A DNA stretch of 64,000 bases. Source: Lycocorax pyrrhopterus obiensis. Taxonomy: Eukaryota; Chordata; Aves; Passeriformes; Paradisaeidae. The stretch spans positions 5,908,830-5,972,829 of the forward strand of contig JACSVZ010000022.1 of NCBI GenBank assembly GCA_014706295.1, in the 5' to 3' direction. Below the pieces are notes generated by a model. The model was not told the origin of the DNA, did no database searches, and saw only the letters and a list, made by a program, of their open reading frames with translations. Made by a program: the position numbers and the translations under genes. Positions 1 through 10,290 of the stretch are shown here, piece by piece; within the stretch, counting starts at the first letter, position 1, and each line of letters opens with the position of its first letter.

Positions 1-3000
1 CCATTTTAGTGCAAACCCTGGCTCCTCCTTTCAGTTCTTGCCTGTGGCACTTTCTGGGCTGGTTTCTCTCTTGTGACTGTTCAGAGTTGATGCTGTGAGG
101 GAATTCTTCTGCAGTCTTTATCTACTGTGCTGTTTTCCTAGAAGGTAGCGGGTGTTGCAATGGCCTTGCTGTTTGCTCACCGGTTCGTGAGCAGCCACCT
201 TTGCATGCAAAGGAATTGTTTGCAGCTGCCAAGTGTGGTTTCCAGCCCTACCTCAGCTGTGAGCCAGTGCTGTTCCTGTGGAAAGCCCTAGGGAAGAGCT
301 GTGTTTCAAGGAGCATTTTCCCTACTAGGACATACAGCCCTCGATGGGAAAATTCCTGTGGTCGCTGTGCTGCTGCTCCCCTGTTCGGTGAGCCCAGGGA
401 CAGGCTGGGTCTGTCCCCTGGGGCTGTGATGCTCATCCTTGGGCAGCTCATCCTGGCTGCTTTGGCTTGGTGTTAGTTTGGGTGACCAGAGAGCTTGCTC
501 AGCCTGGCCTTCCTCTGGGGAAAATCTGGGTACAGACTATAAGGGCTCAGAGAAGCAGTGAATGGTTCTCACACCTCCTGGCCAAAGCTCTTTGTCTGAT
601 CAGGCTCAGGGAAGAAACTTTGTCACCTTCTGGGAAGGGAAAAGGGCTGGGACTGAAGGCTGGGCCAGCAACTTCCTGCAAGGAAGAAGAGGAGTGAGGG
701 TGTCCATATGTGAGGGGAAAGGCTGGCTGGATGTGAAAAGCAAGCCAAAAACTTTAAATGAGTTGTAAATTTAAATATGGCAAGGAGGTCTCTTTGATAA
801 GTGAGGGAGCCTTTCACTGCTCTGTGCCCTGGATGTACCATGTCCTCCTCATCTTTCAAATCTGTTTCATGTGTTGTTTAAAGACTGTTTCTAATTAGCA
901 GAGCAGAGCTCAGACAGCAAAATCCAGAGGAGAGCCAGTGCAGAGACCAAACTCTCAGAGGTCAAGGGGATTTAGTCCAGCCAAAAATGAATGGCACACT
1001 TAGGAAATTCTCCCGAATTCAAAGTTTGATCAGTCTGTGTCCCAAAGTGATTGCATTTGGAGTATGAGGAAGGCTCTGTCTTTGGCAATCTGAGTTGAGA
1101 CACTTCTCCTTCACCTCTGTAGTCTCTGGGTCCTGCATCCCTGTAGGAGCAGTGCTGGAAATGCAGCTGCACCTCTCTGGCCTGTGCTTTCAGCTGCTCT
1201 CTCCCAGGCTCAGCAGCTTTGTGTCAGGTCACTATTAACAAGGAGAGTTGGGATTTCTCGGGATGAGCGCCTCTTCAGAAATAAAACTTACACAGGCTTC
1301 GCTTTTTCTTGAGAGCCTGAACAAAATGGGATTTTTAAAAGTTTTAGTCATTGCAGAGCCTTCAGAGCGTGTTGTATCCATAAAGCCAAGGCAACTCTCA
1401 AACAGTGGAACAGATCCCTGTTGAATAGGGAACAGGTAGTTAATACAGGGCAGATTCTCAGTTTGTTTACAACCTAGCCACTGGGTTGCCGGTCTCAGCT
1501 CTGTTATTCCAGCCTGGCCCCTGCTCTGTGCAGTGTGGGAAGGTCACGCTGGTGCTGGTGGCAGGGGACAGTCCGAGGCGAGGTGCCTGCAGTGCTGTCT
1601 GCCCTGGAGGTGGCAAATGAAGCCCCTGTAATGAGCTGGCCGGGGCACAAGGGCACAGTCACCACCCCCGGATGGGCTCGGAATGGCTTGGCTCTGAGCA
1701 GCAGCCCTAATTACTGCTCATTAATGGAAAACCCATTTCAGTTTAATTGCTGAGAGTCTGTGTGTCTGATATAGAGGGTCTGGTTTCTGATCTGCTCCAA
1801 GCAGGTCCTGCAGCCCAGGCAGGAGCTTCAGTCTCCCATCTGGTCACAGCAGACTTTGAAATGTGATTGAAGCTTTTCCAGGTTGGGCTTGAATTCCCAA
1901 AGACCCAGATACCAGCAGAAATCCTTTCCATCTCTGCCTGTTAGCCACTATTTCCAAAAAACAAAGCCTAAGCCAGGCTTGATTACAGTGAGTTTGAGGG
2001 GTGGAAGCACTGGGGAGCTGATGGTGTGATAGATGAGTTAATAAGTGTTGGAGAAAGCCCATGGGAGTGGATCCTTGGAATGTTTTGAGAGGTTTCAGCT
2101 TGCAGCTGACTCCCTGTGCAGGCAGGTCAGCCTTTCCTGGGTGGAGACAGCACAAAATGCTCGTGACTGAGACAAAAATCTGCGTTAAACAGGCTGCAGG
2201 ACATGAACTCAACAACCCTCACTGCACGGGCCGGCTCCTTCAGGGGATGGAGAACGCAGTGGGGTGAACCTGGGCTCTGCTCTGCTGACCCCGCACGGGT
2301 GGACTCGCCCTGCTCCTGAGTCTTGCAGATCAAAGAGCTTCTGGTGCAGAAGGGGAGGATGGAGAAACCACCGCAGAATCCTCTGTGGGCTGGCTCCCTC
2401 CTCAGGCAGGCCTGAACGGGCAGACAGAGGTGTTGGCTCTGCTCCCTGCTCCTGCCTGTGGGCTCGGTGCGCACAGGGCTTTCCCTGTCACCAACAGCTC
2501 ACTCTCTCTGGTCGCAAAAATAAATCACCCTGGATGTTGGCTCAGCAGGACACCTGGGAGCTCAATGGCTGCCTGACACACCACATTTCCCGTGTGCTGG
2601 TGTAAGTGGAGCTCATGAATGACCCTCCAGGGCTGGCATCTGGAGGAACTGGAAGCTCCTACAGCTCCAAGCTGGAGGCTGAACTCTACTTTTGGGTACG
2701 GGGGTGGGAGGTGCAGCCAAACATCTGGGGCTCCTGCCTTTGTGTGCAGGCTGCTGCTCCCAAAGGGATTCCCAGAGCTGTGAGATGGGGAGGGAAGAGG
2801 CATTAGCTGCTAATTTGATGTGCTTTATGTCAAATGTTTGCAGCAGAGAACAGCTGTTTGCTACTCCCACCGTTCTCCCACTGCAGCGTTGGCTAAGAAC
2901 GGTGAGAGTTTCTAAAAAGAGTGATAATTTTATTAAAGATGCAGCAGAAGATGTTTTTATGGGGTGTCTGTGGGGAGGCCCAGCAGGGAAAGCAGTGCTG

Positions 3001-3791
3001 TTGAAATAGGCTCTGGTGATGCTTTTCTAGCAGGTGAAGGTCCTGGGTGTCTCCATGGCCCATGGTGGGACTCAGCTGGTGACCTGCAGCACCCAGGGTT
3101 GGGAACGCTGGTTCTCCTCTGGTTTTCCCGGTATCCTGCACATCTGCAGCTGCAGGCAGGCTGCTGAGACAGAAATCATGCTTTTTCCATTTAGAAAATA
3201 AGTAAAATTTAATTTTAAAATGGTTTTTAACATGGTGATTCCACCTTCCAAATTGCTCTCCAGGAAACCTCGGAAAAAGAACAGGCTCCAAGTCTAAGCC
3301 TGGCACATTCTCTGGGCAGGAACCTCACCTATATCCAGGGTCTGGACCCCCTCTTCCTTGACACCCAGCAGTGCTGGTGTGGGAATTCTTGTAAATATTG
3401 GAAAAATCATCCCAGCAATTCCACTTCAGTCATGGTCTCCCAAAAGATGGAACCACAAACACAAACATGTTTTTGAGATGATGAAAACTTTCTCTGTTCT
3501 AAGCTTCTCTGACATATCCCTCAGGCACATGGTTTTGGCCCACTGAAAGATCTCCCAGACTGGCCAAAGAGAGATTTTATGAAACTTTTTTCTGGCTTTG
3601 GGGTTTCTTTTCAGGGATATTTGAGGTTGCAGCTGAGTTGGTGGAGGCTTTGCCAGCTCTTGGGCACAGGAACGGGAGAGGGGCTTGCATGGACTCTTCT
3701 CTCACTGATCCTGTTCTGAGAGCCGAGCAGGGAGCACTGGGGGGTCTTCTGTGAAGGATGGGATTGCAACAGAGCACTTCACAGATGGGCT
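1..3791. other. Unique non-coding DNA
   Basis: No repeat family, RNA gene or coding exon could be recognised. Open frames on both strands are under about 140 codons and have no family-like motifs. A short AT-rich patch lies near 3190-3230. Confidence 0.5.
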
Positions 3792-4135
3792 AAATAGTTC
3801 AAATAATTCAATAAGTCAATAATAATTAATATAATTCAATAGTTCAATAATTCAGTTTGGAAAAGCCTTTTAAGATCAAGTCCCACCATTCACCCAGCAC
3901 TGCCAAAGCCACACTAAACCATGTCCCTAAGCACCACATCTACATGGTTTTTTTAACATTTCCAGGACTGGTGATTCTATCACTGCCCTGGGCAGCTGTT
4001 CCAATGCCTGGCAACCCTTTCAGTGAAGAAATTTTTTGTAATATCCAATCTAAACCCCACTGGTTCAACTTGAGGTCGTTTCCTCTTGTCCTGTCACTTG
4101 TAAGCTGGGAGAAAAGACCTGGATTTCTTTGAAAA
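3792..4135 (-). mobile_element. CR1 LINE fragment with unusual AT-rich tail
   Basis: Reading left to right this is the antisense of a CR1 3' end. From about 3852 it shows a variant of the 'GGTTGGAAAAGACCTTTAAGATCA' start found in an older avian CR1 group, then 'CCATGTCCCTAAGCACCACATC', and it ends in the diagnostic 'TCCTCTTGTCCTGTCACTTG'. The element is on the minus strand and is 5'-truncated near 4135. Instead of the usual ATTCTATG-type terminal repeat, the 3' tail (3792-3852) is a degenerate TTCAATAA-like array. The type of sequence is clear, but the subfamily was not assigned. Confidence 0.8.
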
Positions 4136-4687
4136 GACCCAGGTGCATTCCTGCACTTCTGCTCCTGGAAAGACAAACTCTGGGTGAGGCTGTGCCATGG
4201 AGGTGCTTCCCTGTCACTCCTTGAAGTTTTAGGGGAAGCACTGCAAGCCCTGCAAAGGTGCAGCGTTTATCCTGCTGTGCAGAGATTTGGAGCTGTGGGA
4301 AGAGCAGTGGGATTCTTGGAAGTGGATTTATTCCAAGCTGGTGGTTTTGCTGCTGGGTTTTTTCAAGCTGCAGCCTCCCACGAGATGGTGCTGTGGGATA
4401 GGGGACACTGTCACCGAGACGTGACTGCGGAGCCCTCGCTGCTGCTTCTGGGTATAACAGAAAATTAATTTGTAGCTTTGTCAGAAACTGAGCATTTTCT
4501 TTGCAAAGTCTCTTCAGGGAGAAAAAATGGGGAGTGGGTAACATCAGCTGCAGCTGGGAGAGTCCCTTGTGCAGGAAAACCCAATCAGAGGGAAAGTAGT
4601 CACCAAATCCCACTAAACAATTCACAGATGGCACCTTGTACTGAGCCCCTTTCCACTCAGAAATTATTGCTGCCGATGTTCTGCTCA
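4136..4687. other. Spacer between two CR1 copies
   Basis: No recognised element. A 207-codon antisense open frame crosses this spacer and the CR1 to its left; it has no domain and is not treated as a gene. Confidence 0.4.
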
Positions 4688-4948
4688 ATCACAGAATCAT
4701 GGAGGGGTTTGGGCTGGGAAGGGACCTTAAAGATCATCCTGTTCCATCCCCTGCCATGGGCAGGGACACCTTCCACTATCCCAGGTTGCTCCAAGCCCCA
4801 TCCAACCTGGCCTTGGACACTGCCAGGGATCCAGGGGCAGCCACAGCTTCTCTGGGCACCCTGTGCCAGGGCCTCTCCATTCTCCCAGGGAAGGATTTCT
4901 TCCCAATAGCTCTGCCAGTTTGAAGCCATTCCTCCTGTCACTGCAGGT
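4688..4948 (-). mobile_element. CR1 LINE 3' fragment
   Basis: This is a minus-strand CR1 3' end, starting 'ATCACAGAATCATGG' and then carrying the standard CR1 antisense text: 'GGGAAGGGACCTTAAAGATC', 'CTGCCATGGGCAGGGACACC', 'TTGCTCCAAGCCCCATCCAA' and 'CAGCTTCTCTGGGCACCC'. The text is lost after 'GAAGCCATTCCTCCTGTCAC', so it is 5'-truncated at about 4948. The 'ggatccaggggcagccacag' version seen here is shared with most copies in this window and, as I recall, with songbird CR1. Confidence 0.93.
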
Positions 4949-5267
4949 GAAGAGGAAGCACGTCCAATGTGTAAGTAAATCCAAGGACATATTGTTAATA
5001 GTTTAATAAAATAGATTGTAGCAGAAAAATAATTCAATTAAAGTATTTATACATGCACTTGGCTTTTACCCCTCTTTTGTGGGGGTTTTGTGCTCATCCC
5101 TGCCTTGTTCCCCTGGCTCTTGAGGTTGGTGGTTTCACTCTGGGAGCAGTGAGGGATGTTACAGCAATGTGTCAGTGCCTGAATCCTTTGATAAGGATTT
5201 GATGTTCTCAGTGGTGGTTTTGGTTTTCATGCCCTGGGTCAGTTCTCTGTTTGCTGACACACTTCTA
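4949..5267. other. Short unique spacer
   Basis: AT-rich at the left (4990-5050), otherwise plain. It ends in CTTCTA immediately before the LTR, a candidate degraded target-site duplication. Confidence 0.4.
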
Positions 5268-5634
5268 TGTCGCTGTTCTCACCACGGACAAGTAGAGAAA
5301 CAACACAGAGTCCAGGCTCAGGGATAAATGGAAGAGATTTAATAATTTTTCCAAAGGCTTTTATATGTTAGTTCGCAAAAATGTGTTAAATGGCATAAGG
5401 TAATTGGTTTTCTGCCATCCACCCCTTGAGGGGATTGGTCAAGTTCTAAGACACCCATCTCTGAATGTTTTTCTAGTTAGAACCATAACAATCCTGCAAA
5501 ACAAGCTGCAGGTGCAAGAAGTTTGGGAAACTGTAACATTGTTTTGAGTTACTTGCATGGGAAAGACAGAACTCTCACAAAAATGCTGCAGAGAGCTGAA
5601 GAAATTCCCTGCTGAAGCTTTTTCAGCATCCATA
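5268..5634 (-). mobile_element. Solo LTR, ~365-bp family (copy 1)
   Basis: This is one of five related LTRs in the window. On the minus strand it begins at 5634 (TATGGATGCTG, where better copies have TGTGGACGCTG) and ends in GCGACA at 5268. It carries the same internal marks as the others: two CCAAT boxes, a TATAAAAG box (antisense at 5358-5365) and the 'GCCTGGACT.GTGTTGTTTCTC' end. Length 367 bp matches the family. The flanks are CTTCTA on the left and CCTTTA on the right, a weak match for a 6-bp target duplication (four of six bases). There is no internal retroviral sequence on either side, so it is a solo LTR. Confidence 0.88.
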
Positions 5635-7213
5635 CCTTTACACCTTTGCTCTTTCTTTGTTGAGCAAGGAAGCCTTTAGAGCACTGCTGCTTCCTTCACG
5701 GTCTGCAGCTGAGCTATGCCTAAATTTATCCCTTGCAGTGGCCTTTCCATGCTTTAGTTGCTCATTCTGCCTTCTGTGCCCCTGCTGAACCCAGCCCTGC
5801 CCAGCTCCAGGTCTGCATTTCTTTACGTGACCATTACTGAGCTGTTTGCAGTCCCCAGTGCCAGCCTGTGCCCGGTCCTGTCACCCACTCCCCTCTGTGC
5901 TGCAGCCCACGGCTCTGTTGCAGTCCTGGGCTTTTCCTGACTTAGTACCAAGCTTTTGACCTGCTGGTGGTGGTGGCAGTGCTGGGTTCCAAGGTGTGTG
6001 CTTACCCTGTGGGATCTCTGAGTGTTTCTGCACTCACTTTGTGCATGTGGCACATTTTTTGGGTTTTTTCGATGCTGAGCTCCTGATCTGAGAGTCTTGT
6101 TAGGGGAAGCTGGTTTTTTTTGAACATGCCCTGTCCAGTGATGTTCCTTGTTAACAATGACACCTTTGATCGGTGCCATGGAAAATGTGGACAGTTCTTA
6201 GAAGGTTTGGTATTTCACAGAGGAACTGCAAGAAAGTGAATGAATGGACGAATATTTGCCACAGGGATCCTGCTTTCTTCTCAAGCAAACATCTGGGTTA
6301 TTCCAACTGAAAAAAAAAAAGAAAAAAGTGGCATGGCAAATACGAAAAGACCCAGGAATTGCATGTTAAGCTTTCTTAATTTCAGAGCCCCTCCTTCTAG
6401 AAATAAAAGTATTACTGGGGTTTGATCTGGGGTCTTCTGAAGTCAAAGGAAGATTTCTCCTCCGAGTGCTTCAGTAACAGTAAATGCTGGATTGAGAGAG
6501 GCTGAATCATTCAGGCAGCAATTCCCAGTGCTGTGTTTGCTGTCCAAACCTGCTGTGAGCCAAAGGTGCCCTGAGATGTCCGTGAATACAGAGATCTCCT
6601 CCACTTCCAGTGCCCTGGCTGCTTCCAGCAGCAGCTGAGCCCCTGCCAGCGTGCCTGGCTCCTTAAACCCTTCCTTTGTGGCAGCTCCTGGGTTTTGCCC
6701 ATGTTCCCACCGTGGGGATGGTGTGGGATTTGTCCCTCCTGGGTGTAGATTGATGATGAGCAGAGCTCAGTGATGTTTGTGTCTCTGTACCCCAGGGGAG
6801 CTGTGGGTGACTGCCAGAGGCGCTGGGGTTGCACTGGTGCAATTAATTCAGTTAGTTGAATTTGCCTTTTTCTGTTTTTTTCTATTCTGAGGAATAGGCT
6901 GGCCAGCTAACAAGTAAAACACAAGTTGCAACCTACTCCTCTAATGTGCCAAAAGCAAAATAATCTTGGTTTGGGGTTTTTCTCTCGCTCCTGTTGATTG
7001 GCAGGGCCCTTCATTACTGTCCAAACAGTTATTTTAAGCTGTGCTTCTACAGCAGTAAAAGTGATGATCAGTTGTACTTTTCACCAACAAATGTGATTAA
7101 TTTATCTCACCCAGTCACTCAGGGGTGACCCTCCCCCAGTCTTTCCTCAATGAACTCTTTTGTGAAATAATGCACCTCTGCTCTAAGGCTACAGTGAATT
7201 GTTACCTGCTGCA
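5635..7213. other. Unique non-coding DNA
   Basis: No known element seen. There is a short A-run near 6310-6327 and a T-run near 6112-6120. Frames are short and lack domains. Confidence 0.4.
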
Positions 7214-7340
7214 AAGGTGGCCAGGTTGGATGGGACTTTGAGCAGCCTGGGATAGTGGAAAGTGTCTCTGTGCATGGCAGGGGGTGGAATGAGGTGAACT
7301 TTGCACCCCTTCCAACCCAAACCATTCTGTGGTTCTAAGG
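7214..7340 (+). mobile_element. CR1 LINE 3' terminus
   Basis: Sense-strand CR1 end: 'GGTGGCCAGGTTGGATGGGA', 'AGCAGCCTGGGATAGTGGAA', then 'CCTTCCAACCCAAACCATTC' and 'TGTGGTTCTAAGG'. Only the last ~125 bp survive. The 'GTGCATGGCAGGGGGTGGAA' segment is the normal CR1 text with a few substitutions. Confidence 0.88.
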
Positions 7341-8454
7341 AATGCTCAGCTCCTGATTTTGTGCAGGTGAATTCTACCTCTGCCTGGTCACTCCACTTCT
7401 GTTTCCTCTGTCCACACAAAAATCTCAGCTTGTCTCTTCATTGCCCTCTGGAGTTACAACCATCAGCCCAATCTCCACATGGCAGAAAGTCCTCAGCCTC
7501 TTCCCCACGCCCTTCCCTCCTTGATCTGCTGCCAGTATTGTGATTATCATTCAGGTCAGCTGCCTGTTGCTTTCTCAGACTCAGATTTCCCTCTGGGTCC
7601 TGATGTTGAAGCTGCTTCTGATTTTTGCAGGCTTTCTGCCTCATATTTATAATTCAGCCCTCCTGCTGCAGCTGTGCAGGTGTGCTGTGTGTGCCTGTCA
7701 GCTTCTCTAGGAGTCCTGTGTTTCCTCTGGGGCTGCCAGGGACACACAGTGCAGGGGGAAGTGTTAAAAACTTCCACAGCCACGGTGGGCCTGGGGCTTC
7801 TCCAACTTACTGCAGGTTTGGAGGTACCTCAAGCCAACTCTAATTCATTCTCTTAATGGACTTCCAGAAAAATGCAAACCTGGAAAATGTCATGAGTCCT
7901 GTTTTCCTCTCCTCACCGAGACTTTTTTCATTGAGATGGAAAAGAACACCACGACTTGGTGTTCAGGTAAACCCAGACGTGCCAGAAAATTGGGAATGTG
8001 ACTTCACCTCTGTTGCTGCTGCCCTGTTCTTCCCTCAGCAAACACAGTCCTGCCCCACTCTGCTTGGTTAAAACTTCCCTGAGAATCTTGTTTTAGCAAA
8101 TCTGCTAGGACCACCTCCCTTCTGCCTGCACCCCTGCTGCTCCCCTTCCCTGTCACAGCACCAAAGCTGATGTCTTCACTCTTCAGGTGACTCCAAGTGC
8201 ATTCCTTCCCTGATGCTGATCTGCCCTCTGGACAAGCACATTTGCAGCCTCTCCTCAGCAGTCTCCCACAGCTGGACAAACTCTGCCTGTAAAGAATTCC
8301 TAGATTCCTCCCCATGGGCCTTTTCTTCAAATCTTGACACCAAGTAGAGCACCCAAATGGGATTTTTGTCTGTGGAGCTGCTCAGTGTACTCTCCCTGGT
8401 TCATTATTGCTTCTTTCCTCTCTCTGAGGGCAGCAGGAGGTCACAGGGGGAGCG
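7341..8454. other. Unique non-coding DNA
   Basis: Pyrimidine-rich in places (7430-7530, 8100-8160). No recognised repeat or exon. Confidence 0.4.
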
Positions 8455-8940
8455 ATCATAGAATCCCAGAATGGTTTGTGTTGGAAAGGGTTTTAAAGAT
8501 CACCTTGTTCCAAGCCCCCTGCCACGGGCAGGGACACCTTCCAACTACATCAAGCCCTGTCCAGTCTGGCTTTGAACTCTTCTAGGGATGGGGCAGCCAC
8601 AACTTCTCTGGGCACCCTGTGCCAGTGCATCACAGTCAGCAATTTCTTCCTAATATCCAATCTAAACCTCCTCTCTGTCAGTGTGAAGCCATTCCCCTTG
8701 TCCCGTCCCTCCATCCCTTGTAAATACTCTCTCTCCATTTTTCTCCTAGGCTCCCTTCAGGCACTGGAAGGCTGTAATTAGGTCACCCCAAAGCCTTCTC
8801 CTCTCCAGGCTGAACAATCCCATCTCTCCCAGCCTTTCCTCCCAGCAGAGCTGCTCCATCCCTCTGCTCATCCTGGCGAACTCCTCCGGGCTCACCGCAG
8901 CAGCTCCCCGTCCTCCCTGTGCTGGAAGGAGCTCGCACCA
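8455..8940 (-). mobile_element. CR1 LINE fragment, longest of the younger class
   Basis: Minus-strand CR1 starting 'ATCATAGAATCCCAGAATGG' and extending further 5' than the other younger copies. Besides the 3' UTR text it includes 'GCACTGGAAGGCTGTAATTA', 'CCTTCTCCTCTCCAGGCTGA', 'CTCTCCCAGCCTTTCCTC' and a divergent 'CTCCTCCGGGCTC', which correspond to the end of ORF2. The match fades near 8940. Substitutions are more numerous than in the copies at 24.3 or 49.3 kb, suggesting greater age. Confidence 0.92.
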
Positions 8941-10084
8941 GCTCCCTGCCCTGTGCCTCTCCCTGACCTGGAGACCTGCTCCCAGTTCCCTGTGCCATCC
9001 CAGCAGCCTGGCATGTGACACCTCCAGCATCCAAGGCAGAGCCTCCTTTGTGCTGAGAACAACCGAGCCACAGGTCCGTCCTTCCCGGCATTTGCGCAAA
9101 CCATTGCTAATTGATTGCGATTGCTAATTGATTGCGGCCCCGAGATGCCCGTCCTGTTTCCCTGCAGGCACGAGCCTCTCGGATCAGTATGCAGAGGGAA
9201 ATTGGTGCACTGGACAGGGCTGGTGGTGGCCCAGATCTCTCTGCTGTGCTTTGTCTCCGCAGCTCCCGGGCTTTGTTTGTTAGTGCTAAGTCACCGCGCA
9301 AAGCGGAACAGTCCGGACTCAGGGAAACTGGGTCAAATTACTAAGGAGGAGCACAAAAGCCTAGTGTGTGAGCCTGGGAGGGCAGAACAAACAGGCCAGG
9401 GCACAAAATGGTGAGGGAACAGGGGAGGACAGAGAGGAAGGCGCTCTGCACAAGTGTGTTAGACACAAGAGGCAGCTGGGGAGGTGTTGGGCTGGTCCTC
9501 GGAGAGGAGGGAATGTTGTGGAGGAGCAAGGCCCAGCTCATTCGTGTTTGTGTTGAATTGCTTCAGATTCAGCTCAGATGTGCAGCTGCCACCAGGCAGC
9601 CAACACAGGAAACAAGGAGCTAAAAAGTGGGGACTGTTGATCTCAAACCACGTAGGTGCTGTGGGAAATCACTGCAGGGTGATTTGCTCCACCATGGAGC
9701 TGTTCACCACTGGTTTTGAGACATTACAAAGTGTGGGTAATATATCCTGGCAAAGACCAAAAAAATGCCTTTTCAAATGCGGTTAAGGAAGCTCCATGTA
9801 CAGACCAGCAGTTTAACTTTAGCTGCCAGGAAATATTGGAGTAAATAATGAAAATGTTAGCACATAACGAGGAGGTCAGCAGCATCCCGTGGGCTTTGTC
9901 TAGAACAAGTGGCTTCCAAAGCATTTTGATTTTTCTCCTGCGACAGTATAATTCAGTTTTATGGGCAAAAGAAGAGCAATGCTTATTGTATAAAGTGGCA
10001 TTAAGAAAGCTTTTGATTTTCTCCAATTATGTTTTGATAATCAAGGTAGAGAAACCTCATTAGAAGAAAATTTCCATTTGGTAG
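8941..10084. other. Unique DNA with a short tandem duplication
   Basis: The notable item is at 9092-9136: a perfect TTGCGCAA palindrome followed by two exact 17-bp copies (9103-9119 and 9120-9136) of a unit containing TAATTGATT. The rest shows no known element. Confidence 0.45.
9103..9136. repeat. Perfect 17-bp tandem duplication
   Basis: The unit ATTGCTAATTGATTGCG occurs twice with no change and no spacer. A TTGCGCAA palindrome lies 3 bp upstream (9092-9099). This could be recent replication slippage or a duplicated binding site. Confidence 0.9.
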
Positions 10085-10290
10085 TTGCAAAACTGGTTGG
10101 AAAGCCATGCTGGAAAGTTGTTTCTTATCAAAAGAGAAGACTTTGCAAAGTGGGGTTCTGCAAAGGGTTTGCTGTCCATCAGTGTTTTCATTAATGATCT
10201 CAAGGATGAGACAGAGATTGTTCTTATTAAATTTGCAAATGAGGTCAAGCAGAAAGTCTCAGCTGCAAATATGTCAGAGAAGAATTAGGA
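10085..10290 (+). mobile_element. Old CR1/L2-like LINE relic, reverse transcriptase
   Basis: One frame reads WGSAKGLLSISVFINDLKDE and then IKFANEVK. The canonical LINE text is G(V/I)PQGSVLGPxLFxIFINDL followed by FADDTK, so FINDL is kept while the catalytic FADD is changed to FANE. Part of the GPxLF segment is lost and there is no continuous ORF. This is an ancient, inactive copy of the reverse transcriptase region on the plus strand. Edges are approximate. Confidence 0.7.

Noticed and set aside
4065..4688. 207-codon antisense open frame
   Set aside because: It overlaps the CR1 at 3792-4135 and unique spacer; composition is not protein-like and no family is recognised.
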